DNA of 64,000 bases, taken from assembly GCF_034190915.1 (NCBI RefSeq), contig NW_026947506.1, positions 13,515,501 to 13,579,500 of the forward strand, in the 5' to 3' direction. Position 1 is the stretch's first letter, and each line of letters begins with the position of its first letter. Shown here in pieces: positions 48,325 through 59,189 of the stretch. The position numbers were made by a program, and so were the translations under genes. Source of the stretch: Cavia porcellus. Lineage: Eukaryota; Chordata; Mammalia; Rodentia; Caviidae. The notes beneath the pieces are model-generated. The model ran no database searches. It had not been told where the DNA came from and was given only the letters and a program-made list of their open reading frames with translations.

Positions 48325-49537
48325 TAGGACTTAACAACATCGGAGATCTCTGAATATCAGATTATTCTTAAGAGTAAGCCTAAAGGAAGACTTGTGTGCT
48401 TGCTTCACAAATCTTTGGGTTGACTAAAAGAAAGAGAACTTGATAATAGATAAATATAACTTGTGTTATCACTAACTCAGTCTTGTAATGATTTTTAAGG
48501 TAAAATTAGAAGTTAGGAGACTGGCCTTGGTGTACGTTAAAAAGTTTTGTGGGCACCATCTTTGAAGTAGAATGAGAGGAGTTGCCTCGGGACGTGGAAG
48601 ATTTCAAGGGGTCATCGTTTTCATTTTACAGAAACTAAACTATGAAAACTTTCTTTGAGCTTGTAACCTCAAATATTTAACTATCTTTTGATTGTTTTTG
48701 TAGCTCAGTGATTGCAGGGATGATATGCATTGCCATTATGCCAGTTTAAGGTTGGGGTTCTTTGTTGATCATGATTTGCCAAGATTTCAGTGGTTGGATA
48801 AAGTAAAAATTAGTGAGGCATGGTTGTTCACCTTTACTCTCCGGCACTTGGGAGAGTGAACCAGGACTGTTATAGGGCCCACAGTGGGGAATTGTACAAT
48901 GTATTCTTTGGATATCGAATATAAATTGTGTGATTTTTCTCCATTGAACAGTAACTAATTTAGCATGCCCTAGTCCTAGTTATAAATCTACAGTATTGAA
49001 GCATAAAATACAAATTATTCAATGCAAATCTTGTTTTGAGTTTTTCATTTTAGTCTTTTTGCACATTAGAGATACCTGGTACAATACGTGCACAAGATGC
49101 TGGAGAGCAGTAATGAATCTCTGCTCTGTCAGCAACAGGGCACCAGGGGTGAACAAGCAGTGATTAAAGGGCCCTGTATTCAATCAAGTGCATGAGATAT
49201 TTAGTACTTTTGTTACAGTTTTGTAGTGTGTTACATATATGTCCCCAAACTCAGATCAGGTAAGAGTTTGAGCATGGTTAAAGGATGCAGGGCTTGCTTC
49301 AGCAAGCATATCCTGTACATTTTCCACGTGTTTTCTTTTCAGCTTCCTTGGGACCATCATGATAGTGTTCCTTTCTCATTTAAGTAGTACCTCTACTTCA
49401 GCTCTTCAGAAAGTTACTGTGAATCATGCTGCTCATTAGATACATTTCCTTTTGGAATTGTAGGGCAACTAAACAAGAACAATGTGATTAATGTTTGAAA
49501 GAGGGAAAACTACTCTAGATTTTGACTATTCTATGTT
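48325..49537. other. Arm B non-coding DNA
   Basis: Paralogous to arm A about 29.6-30.9 kb (48,725-48,810 is clearest). A short B1-like scrap lies at 48,812-48,870. No gene seen. Confidence 0.5.
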
Positions 49538-49882
49538 TGTAGGGAGCCATTGAAGCTGGAGATTGATCACATGTGTGAGGCTAAAGCAAAGCCAGCCCAG
49601 AAAAAACAGAGACCCAAACAAAGTATGCAAACAAGTTGTTCCAGCACCAAGAGGGCAAGGGGCCGAGGCCTGCCAAGCAATGGGTTGCTGGGCAGAGGGG
49701 CTGAAATTGACATCACCTTTCCCAGTATATAAATAAAGGTGCTAGAGAGTGGTTGAGCAGTTCCTTTCCTCCCATGAGGAGGATAAGGGCTTCACCTGAC
49801 CCCAGCTTTGTCTTTTCTTTATTTTCTCATCTTCTCATGGTCTTAACCCCAAGAACTTCAGGAGCCACATTGGGTCTCGGCA
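49538..49882 (+). mobile_element. Solo LTR, class II-like, copy 3
   Basis: 345 bp, tgtagggagcc to ctcggca, the same family as 8,941-9,290. 'cccagtatataaataaagg' sits near 49,720. A short direct repeat (atgttt) overlaps both ends. Arm A lacks it. Confidence 0.85.
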
Positions 49883-50062
49883 TGTTTGCTTTGATTAGAT
49901 GTGTTTGTTTTTTTTATTAGTATTTATAGTGATGCCCCAATCTGATCATACTGTCTGATTTGCATCACCATAATAAAAGGAAAGGCTAGACAATCTCAGG
50001 CACAGGCCAGAACATTTGCAGCACAAGCCATGAAGCATGTGCAAGGTTGAAGGGAAAGCACT

Positions 50063-50309
50063 TCCATTCCTACTTCTAATTATGCTCATGTTGGAAACCT
50101 TTCTAACTATTTTAACTTTGCATAAACATCTGCCTTTCTATCCCAGTTTGGTGACTCATGTTCTGTCAAAGGCTCATGGTCCTGTCTTTATCCACACAGC
50201 AAAGATAAAGTCATGCAAATAGAGTAGGATTTCATGAATGGAAGTACTTCCATTCCTACTTCTAATTATGCTCTTTACTGTGTGCATAAAGACAGGACCA
50301 TGAGCCTTT
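50063..50309. repeat. Compact direct-plus-inverted repeat cluster
   Basis: A 27-bp segment recurs directly (from 50,063 and from 50,248). A 31-bp segment (50,168-50,198) recurs inverted with one mismatch (50,279-50,309). A 20-bp perfect palindrome, gaatggaagtacttccattc, sits at about 50,237-50,256. It could fold into a long hairpin. Confidence 0.8.
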
Positions 50310-50896
50310 GTTGAATGTTCCATAAATTCTAATCGATGCCATCCCTGAGTCCTCCAGAGTTCTCTTGGTTGCCCACATGCTGAAGACAGGCCCTCCATTT
50401 TGGTATACTGGAGATGACCATGGGAATGGCCTGAGACACAGCTGAGACAAAGCACAGAGCTTCAGTGTAAAGCACCTTTCTGTCTGTATGTCCTTGTGAG
50501 TGTCATCATACAGCATGAAATAGGAGTCTGTTCTGCTTTTCATACTCATGACATCTGAAATGTAGTGCAGGTGGTGAGGACAAGATGAGAGTACAAGTAC
50601 ACAGTACTTTGTGTAGGTGCACTGAGATTGAGTTTGGGGGTGCAGAGCTAGAGATTCGGCAGTTCTTGGGATCTTTGCTCATTCCCGTACCTTGTCATTG
50701 AAGCGCATTTGTGTTCACTCCACCTGCACAGTCAGTGATTTTCAGATTATGGTGATTTTGCACATCAGAAAATATGTAAATTTGTTTGAACTTTTTTCTT
50801 GTAATTGTGATAAAAAGCATAAAAGATTTAGTAGTGTTTTGGGAATGTAGTTCAAAGATGAGCAAAATGTCACATAACAAACAGGGTGGCCCTAGG

Positions 50897-50988
50897 GCCT
50901 GGGGATTTAGGTCAGTGGCATAAGTGCCTGCCTGGCAAGTGCAAAGTTGTGAGTTTGATCCCTGGTACCGACAAAGAGAGAGAGAGAG

Positions 50989-51057
<69 letters not shown>
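50897..51057 (+). mobile_element. ID-like SINE with (GA)n tail
   Basis: SINE body to about 50,972, then about 40 GA units, between two near-copies of acaaacagggtggccct. Arm A is uninterrupted here (near 28,920). Confidence 0.93.
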
Positions 51058-51060
<3 letters not shown>

Positions 51061-51119
51061 ACAACCAGGGTGGCCCTTATTAGAAAGAAACCTTAGCCCC
51101 AAATATTACTAGTCCTGTG

Positions 51120-52585
51120 CTTGGCAAATCTATTCTAGGTGTGTTTTCTTCCCACATTGTGTTTCTGTTCTTCACCAGTACTTGTTGGCTTCATGTACAT
51201 TACTATGCTGACTATACAACCTAGATGCTGTCGAGCACGATGAGCTACACCCCAACCTCATGCACATATATTTTTAGTGCCCAAATAGGATGATGGAGCA
51301 TTCATACTGCATTTTAACTAATTCACCCAATATTATTTTCCAGATTTATTTACACCAGTGTATATAGATGCAATTCCTGTAAGGGTCTTCATTGTTTGTG
51401 TGCATAGCTTTTGTTTCTTTCTTCAGTTATGTGAGAGCAGGCTTGTCTAATTCTGCCACTGATATAAATGCACCAAGAACACTCTTACTTGCTGTCTCAG
51501 AAACAGATCTGAGACATCCCATGGATGCCTAGGAGCCTCTTTGAGGTGCACGGAGTCTGTGTCATTTAAAGTCACGTGACACTTCATGCACATTATAGCC
51601 ATGACCAGCAGGTTTATAGTTTCTGTTTCTCATCAACATCAACACTGTACCTTTTCTAATTTGATAGGTTTCATGGATTCATATTGAAAGTTAATTTTTT
51701 TTTCTGTCTTTTATGCCTCTCGTTTTAGGCATTTTTTTCCATTTCGTGTGTAAGAAGTGTAAATTATCTCCCTATTTCATGATCTTATTTGATGAAAGTT
51801 CTTTTTGCTGTTGGGTTTGCAGGTATTTCCATATCACTTGTAGAGGATCAATACACCTTCTTGTGAATTTTTTTTCCAGCTGCATTTTGATTTCTTTGAG
51901 AATTTTCTTAGCTGAACCGAAATCCTTACTATTACCTTTTATATCTTATCCAAGTCACCTAAAACTTGTGGCTGTATGATTTTATGTCAAAGGTTTTCCT
52001 CATTCTTACATCTGCAAGTCATTTTTCTATACTTTCTTCCATATTTCAGGTTCATATGATATATAAAAATATAAAAAATATATGATATATATAAAATGTA
52101 TGATATATATTTTTTAATCTATGGAGACTGTACCTTTGAAAGTTTGATAGAGAAATGTTTCACAGAGCATATATAATGAGCACTTTACCACAAGAAAGAA
52201 CTGATTACTCTTCACTTGTACTGCCAACCTGATCGTCCCAGTTTGTTTAAAAGAAATGTGATTGTTGATATTTCCTTTAAGTTTTGTGTGTATACATGTT
52301 TTCTTAATTTCAAGTTTAAATCATTGTATGATATTTTCTAAATAATTTGAAAGTCCATCTATATTTTTGAGTGGGGCATTTCAAAAAAGTACATAAATCT
52401 TTGACTTTAGAAGAGACTCTCCTAGATATTTTTCAAATTTATATTGTTTTATTTGTATTATAGACAGAGTTGTATTATGTATATAATGTAATGAATCCAT
52501 AGCAGCTTGCATCTTCCAATATAAGTCTGTATATCTTCTTTGCAATACTCATCTGATGTTCTTCAATTTTATTTGTTTTGCCAGT
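51120..52585. other. Arm B non-coding DNA, no gene recognised
   Basis: AT-rich, with blocks matching arm A about 26.8-28.8 kb. Short open frames (for example 51,713-51,979) have no recognisable motif. Confidence 0.5.
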
Positions 52586-52589
52586 ATAG

Positions 52590-52684
52590 ACTTTTTTTTT
52601 TTTTTTTTTGGTACTAGGGATGGAACCCACGATCTTGTGCTTACCAGGCAGGCACTTAGGCTGCTGAGTTAAATCCCTGGCCCT
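52590..52684 (-). mobile_element. ID-like SINE, antisense
   Basis: Poly(T) followed by 'ggtactagggatggaaccca' through 'gagttaaatccctggccc'. Confidence 0.9.
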
Positions 52685-53154
52685 TCAATATTATTTGTAT
52701 GAATTATATTTTTGGAAATTTTTCAGACTTTAAAACATTTTTGAATATAATGTGTAATAATTTTTAAAGTTGGCTGTAATAATATGTAGTGCTATATGAG
52801 ATATTTCTGGATGTCAATAATGTCCTGATATTACAGTGATGTGAGAGGAGGAATTTTCTTAAAAATAAAAAAAAATAAAAACATAAAAAAAAAACATGTT
52901 TGGGTACAAAGTGAGTAAAGCAGCATTTTGGGACATCTAGCTGACAACTTTCAATGCAGAATTTACAAGTATTTGCAAAAAATTTGAAAAGCTCAAACTT
53001 CTAATTAAATGTATTTTTGAAAATGTAGGTAATTGCCTACAGTATTCATTATATTCACATAATATGGGGTCATTCTTTTAACTTTAAATCTATTATTAAT
53101 GTTTTTTAAAATATTTTCATTAATAATCAGCTAAAAACTTTGGGTTATGTTTAG

Positions 53155-53280
53155 GGCAATGCATAATGACTCAGTCCTGAAGTCACAGCACTTGTAACTC
53201 AGTGGGAGGATAAGAAGTTTGAGGCCATCCTGGGCTGCCTGCTAAGTTCAAGGCCAGCCTGAACTACTTAAGAAAATGAA
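53155..53280 (+). mobile_element. B1/7SL-like SINE, shared with arm A
   Basis: 'aagtcacagcacttgtaact', 'ggccagcctgaactactta'. Mirror position of 25,890-26,150. Confidence 0.7.
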
Positions 53281-53284
53281 AAAT

Positions 53285-56280
53285 GTGTATTTCACATTTA
53301 AACCACATGAGTGAAATAACAATTACTTCAGCGTTAAACTGAATGCTCAGTGCGAGTGCAGTCAAGTATTCTATTCCTCCTTTGAGAAATAAAAACAAAC
53401 TGACATTGTAAAGATAACACTTGCCTAACTTTGTGGTACTTTTGTGTTAGAATATACATAATCTTTATGTATTGTAATTGAAGGAAAATTTCTTATACAA
53501 TTTTTGTCAATATATATATATATATGTTTTGTATTTTTTTATTTAAAGAGTAAAACAAAACAAAACAGTAAAAGGCTACAAGTAATACAGAATTTCAAGA
53601 GAGAAAATATACAGTAATAAATCACTAGTTAATAGATTACATATTGTCACCTCAGAAACAGTTGTCCAGGTTACAAAATTAAAGCCTACAAAGTGGACAT
53701 TAATACAGTGAGATTGCAGACAGTTCTGTTCAATGATCCAACAAAAACTCAGTAATATGGTTTTCTATCCTACACACTTAAATATACTTGCAGTTGTATC
53801 TTTTAGGTCACTTTCTTTCCTCTCTTTTTTACGATAACAATCACACATTTTGGGTTCCATTACTCCCACAGTTCTTATAACTTTTTCTTTGAAGAGGAAA
53901 AAAAACAAAACAAAACAAAGCAAAACAGAACAACAACAAAAGAAAAAAACCCAATGTGACAAAGCAAAACAGGGTCAGTTAGAACAGGAAGATGGACATA
54001 GTATATAACGCAAAAAGAGATCACTAGGTGATCAACAATGGTAACCATTAAATCAGCACTAGCTGTCTTATTTTCTTCAAAATAGCTATTCATAGTATCA
54101 CAGACAATAAGTCATTATATATTTTTTGGACCAAGTTCCATTTCTTGTTTATTCACAATGAAAGTATACATAATACTGATTATTTTTCATGCATTAGAAT
54201 GAACAATTTCTAATTGTATTTCTGATGAGTGGTAAATTTGCCAGTAAAAGTATGTATAGATGTATATTGATTGATGTTGGTCTATTTTACTTTGAATGAA
54301 GATATGCTTACTTCTTGAATTTCAGGGAAATTTTATAAGGTATTTGCAATTTGATGCTAGTTGCCTATGACTACAATACAATCTCCTGCTACATAGCAAT
54401 CTTAACCTTTAAACTCTGATCCCCTTGCTTTAGTTTCTCAAGAAGCTGAGCTTGCAAGTGTATGCCAGTTACCATTTCCTTTCATTTTTTATTCAATCAA
54501 AAATCAGATTTCTGGATTGGATGTTGATATACTGACTGAAAGGAAAGCAGAACATTGAAAGATGAATACTCTCAGAATACATTTTACTAAATACCCAAAT
54601 CAAATACGCATTTTCTAGAATATGCTCACTATGGGAAGTCTTACACCCTGATAACTCAGGCCTGTTTGCAGTGTTGCAGTTGCATGCCTTATCCTGCAGT
54701 CAGTGTTAACAAATCACAGTGATTTGTTCAACTGTGGCTTAAAGACTTAATATATTGGTCTCATTTTTAGCTTTTACTGCTGTCATTTTCAAGACTATTA
54801 TAATTCAGTACATGAGAAAAAGGACAGCTTAAGGCTTAGCAAGTTGCTCAGCAGTGTAGAGTTTTGAAGTTGCTATTTGGTCTGTGTCACAATTCACATT
54901 TCACCGTTGTGTCTTCATTCTGGTTTGAATTCAGCAGATAGATAAGCATGCTTGTTGAGAAATACTGGACCTTGTCTCAGGTTGCTTTGGCTTTCCCATG
55001 ACTGCTCCAGTCAGCTCCCTTCTTGCTGTCCTTGCTGATGACTTGTTTGCACTGCAGGGAGTCTGCTTGCCAGAGTACTGTTTGGAGTGAATGCAGACCC
55101 AGCCCACCCACATACTCTTCTTGTCTGCTTTTCCCGTCTCTGATATTATGTTCAGTGTCATCCGCAGTGTAGTCAGCATCTTATGTCTCTACTTCTGTAT
55201 CACTTTTGTGTCCTGGTCTCACCAGATGTTCTTCTTCTTTGCACTTTGCTAATTTCAATTCTTGCTAAATGTTATGGAATATGTCTAGTATTTGTTCGTC
55301 TGACTGTGTTACAGTATGCATTTTAGCCTGTGAGACTGTGTACCTTGTGGCTTCCTCCTACTGTGCATTGAGTTATGGGAAGTGTTTTGAAAATAGTATG
55401 TGCCTCTGCTGCCTTGTGTGAGGCTAATGTTACCCAAGATGTTCCCTGCCATAATTTCCATCAGGACAGGCCCTGTACAGAGTAGAAATCCTACTTACCA
55501 TGCTTGCTGTGTGATCAGTTGCTCAGTCCTCACTGACTTCACCTATTTGGTCATTTCGTCTGCTGCCTTCATAGTCTGCTGTACTGAAGGATGCAGATTG
55601 CCTGCTTTTGGGATACAATTTACCGCACTGCAATTGGCAAACTCTCTGATCTGCCTTTGTTAGTTCTTTCCAGCCTAAGTACTAAAATAATGCTAAGGAG
55701 ACTCCACAGTCCCTGACATAGAACCTGAAGGGTGCTGTCTCTTTTATCCTAAGGGAAAAAGATCAGCAAAACAACAGGAAGAAGGCCTTTCCCATCAAAC
55801 TCTCACCAAAAGTTTTGAGGTTTGTTAAGTGGAGATCGCCAGTTTTACTGAAATATAACTTACTGTTCAATTCATTTACTTTAAATTATATGTAGTAAAC
55901 AGCCTAGTTCATTTAGAACATTTTGTTTTTCTTCTAAAAACCTAGCTTTCTAATTTCTTCTGTTTTCCAAACCATATGAATGAATAACCTACTGTGTACT
56001 CTGTTCATTTTCGTATTCTGGCCATTTTGTATCAGTGGATAATTAGCATTGTAGCTGTCTCTTTTCTGCATGGCATTTATTGTGATATTTTTTCAAGAAA
56101 ATCTTCACATTTATGGAATAACATAATTATGCAAAGTTTAAAGTATCAGTTATTCATCAACTTGTGGACATTTCAGTTTTTCCACATGTTAGCTTTTATG
56201 GACACTAAATTGAAATGTTATTGTAAAATGCATTCCTGTTTCTTAAATGTACAAATTCATGTTGCATGTCAGCAATGAAT
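53285..56280. other. Arm B non-coding DNA
   Basis: 54,480-54,830, 54,950-55,230 and 55,440-55,880 are the clearest matches to arm A. 53,480-54,130 is A/T-rich with no assignment. No credible gene; small open frames in the 55-kb block come from paralogous, non-coding-looking DNA. Confidence 0.5.
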
Positions 56281-56925
56281 GCAACAGGGGGTGCAAAAGG
56301 GAAGTTAGACAGCAGATACTGAATGAGAAAAGCTCCTGGGAGAAGGGAGCTTGAACATGAGTTAGAGCAAAAGCTCATGAGGTTTTCATACCATAAAATT
56401 TCATTGTCAAGTAGTATTTTATACAGTAAAAGAATTTTACCTATTACCTTGGGAGAAGTTAAAACCAACGTATTGGTTTACAAGTACAATTGCTTAGCTC
56501 ATATCAATCTAATACTAAAAGGAAGCGTGTAGCAAGAATTCACCTACAGGAATCACTAACCTCAGTTACATAACTGTTATACCCACTACTATAACTGTTA
56601 GTACCAGAAAGAACAAACACATTCTTGGAAGGAGTTAGGGGTAAGGGTCTGGATGTTCTGCACATCCACCTAATTGTTCCTACATTGGGCTTACCTGAAC
56701 AGTTATAATCCACCTTTGAATTGTCATTTACCTGTTGCAAACCTTGGGGGACAAGTCACATGCCTCTGGCTTGTGGCTTGGTTTCTGTCAGCTCAGGCTC
56801 AGGTGCTGACCGAGTTCACTTGTGAGAAGTGGCTATGTATTGTGCCTGGTCCTTTCCATCTGCCAGTCAATAATTATGTAACTTAGGTATCTACAATATA
56901 AAAATTTGTATGTCTAATAGTCTTT

Positions 56926-57080
56926 GATCAGTTTTTCTTCCCTAAATCTGTTAATCTGATCAACAACTCTGAAGATAACAATACGTGATATATTAACCAT
57001 TTTTAATTCCATTAATTTGTTTTGAAATTCTGTATCACTTTTTAATTTTTTTCTATTTAAAATAAAATTAAATTTAAAAG
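56926..57080 (+). mobile_element. LINE-1 3' UTR end fragment
   Basis: Ends 'aaaataaaattaaatttaaa' and resembles other LINE-1 3' ends here (20,340-20,480; 21,390-21,520). It abuts the outer edge of arm B. Confidence 0.65.
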
Positions 57081-57216
57081 TTCCTGTGCAAATTTTGTGT
57101 GGATTTATGTCTTCATAACTCTTTTGTATATGACAAATGTAGTGACGAATGAACAATACAGAATCAAATAATGGCTCTACAAATATGGTTCTATTAGCCA
57201 TTTATAATAATATCTA

Positions 57217-57218
<2 letters not shown>

Positions 57219-57252
<34 letters not shown>
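57219..57252 (+). repeat. (GT)n microsatellite
   Basis: About 17 uninterrupted GT units. Confidence 0.95.
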
Positions 57253-57256
<4 letters not shown>

Positions 57257-57258
57257 TT

Positions 57259-57432
57259 TGTAGGCCACAACCTACGCAGAGGAAACCCATCCTGAATGGG
57301 GTTGGCACCAGCCAGTAAGCTTCTACCCAAGATGGAATAAAAAGGGAGGGAAGGAAGTCTCTCTTTTCTTTGGGGAGCTCTGGAGTCTGCCATTGCCTTT
57401 GGATGTGAGTCTCTACCTCCTTGAGGATCACA
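57259..57432 (+). mobile_element. Possible short LTR
   Basis: Begins tgtaggccac, has 'gatggaataaaaaggga' and a CT-rich then 'ggatgtgagtctctacc' end. The layout is LTR-like, but no target-site duplication was confirmed. Confidence 0.35.
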
Positions 57433-57442
57433 CAACCAACTC

Positions 57443-57520
57443 TTCAACATTCACTGAACGTTTTTGAGTAGAGAAAGAACATGAGATTAAGGGGCAGTGA
57501 ATCAGAGTGTCTCTAAGGTC
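57443..57520 (+). repeat. 78-bp direct repeat, copy 1
   Basis: Identical by eye, 78 of 78, to 59,112-59,189. Starts ttcaacattcactgaacg and ends ctctaaggtc. Confidence 0.9.
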
Positions 57521-59111
57521 ATGTCCCCATGCTTTACTCAGACACACCCAGTCATGTGATTTACTAATATTCTAGGCATCTTTTGGGCCATTAAATTAGA
57601 CAGTAAGTCTAACCATCACATGACTCCAGGTGTAGGCTTCACTGTGGGGAAACTAATATATTGAAAGAACTTTGAGTCTCTAAGGAAGGAACAGCATATT
57701 ATGCAAAATACACTCTATTAAAGTCTTAGCTAAATCTGCCCTTCACAGAGAAGTGATTGAGAGTGAGTTTATATCACAAATATTATCCTGGCTTTTCTCT
57801 TAAGATTAGTCTATAGAGTTCTGGATTTCTTTGTGACTTTGGAATAAGTATGTTTCTTGTCTGAGGCATTGAGAATAATTTCTTTCATCTCATTCCTTTA
57901 CCTAATACTATGCTTACAACAGGTTCTTCCTTCCATTATTCTCTTTTTGGCATTTATTTGCTTTGCTGCAATGTCTAGATAATGTTTGAAAGGTCTGTAC
58001 CACGAGGTTAAGGGCCTCATGTACTTTTCTGCACACTGACAACCTTAGGCTTTTCCTCCCATTACATCATGTTCTGCTTTGGCCCGGACCTAGAATCTTA
58101 GTTGAGTTTAGTGATTCTCTCCTGTGACATTGACTCTGAAGTGCAGTGGCACAGTTGTGATCCTGTTTTCAAAAACAAAAGAATATAAAGAGCCCATGAG
58201 TTCAGTGAATAGACCCTGCAAAGCTAGGAGCAAATCCTGCTTCAGTGCAGTGATGCAACAGGCTGGATCAAATCAGTGTCAGGTGAAATTCTGGGCTTGG
58301 AAGGATTTTGCTAGAATCTTTCATTTGGGCTGTATTCAAGCAGATGTGTTATTGCTTTTTCTTCTCCCTCTTGGCTCAGTGTGCAGAAAAAGGATCAGCA
58401 GGTTTGCCTCAGTAAAGGTTTTCTGTTGTAAGAACTGTCTAGTCAGGCACTGGCCAGACAACAGAATCCTCTACCGGACAATCATGTTGGAAACTCCCAG
58501 TGTGTTGCTGAACAACTCCTGAACTGGCTTAGCCTCACTTGGCTGTATGAATTCTACTAACTGGGGCTGCATGGGAGGGTTCTGGGAAACCTCCAGTCTG
58601 CAGGATGATGGTTATGGCCACATCGCACACAGTAGGAGTGAGGTTTGTGGTGGCTGCACAGCTTCTGGTTAGGAGTGGACAGAACCAGCTTTGGCAGGAT
58701 CTGGATCTACCTGCACCAGTTTCTGTACATCCACTTTTACTGATCCTCATTTGTTCCTTTCTAACGCTCTGGATGGGGATGAGACATGGGCAGGACTTAA
58801 GCATCCTGTCCTGTTCCATCCAGTGAGTTTACTTTGCTGTGGCGGGAGCGCCAGCTTTGTCAGCTCAGTGCCTGCAGTCTTCCTGTGGGCTGTGCTGATC
58901 AGTGATGAGGAGGATTGAGGGGAGACTCAGGACACATGTGAAGTTTCAGTTTGGGGAGACTGCTATGTCGAGTCTGTTTTTCTCCCCACAGAAGACAAGG
59001 TACTATTGTCTAAATCTAAAATGTCTCCTAAATGCCACATGAGTTTGAAAGTTGATGAGTATTTGCAGACCTTCTGTTCATCAGTGAATTCATTTCTCAG
59101 TGCATTTAGTA
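57521..59111. other. Unrecognised DNA between the 78-bp repeats
   Basis: 1.6 kb of mixed composition. Frames at 58,124-58,522 (+) and 58,535-58,819 (-) are the longest, but carry no motif I recognise. No transposon ends seen. Confidence 0.4.
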
Positions 59112-59189
59112 TTCAACATTCACTGAACGTTTTTGAGTAGAGAAAGAACATGAGATTAAGGGGCAGTGAATCAGAGTGTCTCTAAGGTC
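59112..59189 (+). repeat. 78-bp direct repeat, copy 2
   Basis: See copy 1. It is followed by a small tandem of tctaaggtc. Confidence 0.9.

Larger units (their letters stand above)
39545..56925. repeat. Inverted duplication, arm B
   Basis: Reverse-complement partner of 20,485-37,440 (block list given there). Private insertions include a LINE-1 (41,530-44,140), an LTR (44,830-45,187), a provirus (45,941-48,318), an LTR (49,538-49,882) and SINEs at 50,897 and 52,590. It carries the second KRAB-ZNF promoter. The outer edge lies at a LINE-1 fragment (56,926). Confidence 0.85.

Noticed and set aside
57177..57450. Minus-strand frames with Thr-His repeats
   Set aside because: Translation of the GT microsatellite.
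58124..58522. 132-codon plus-strand frame as a possible gene
   Set aside because: No known motif, no promoter or splice signals, and length within chance for 64 kb.
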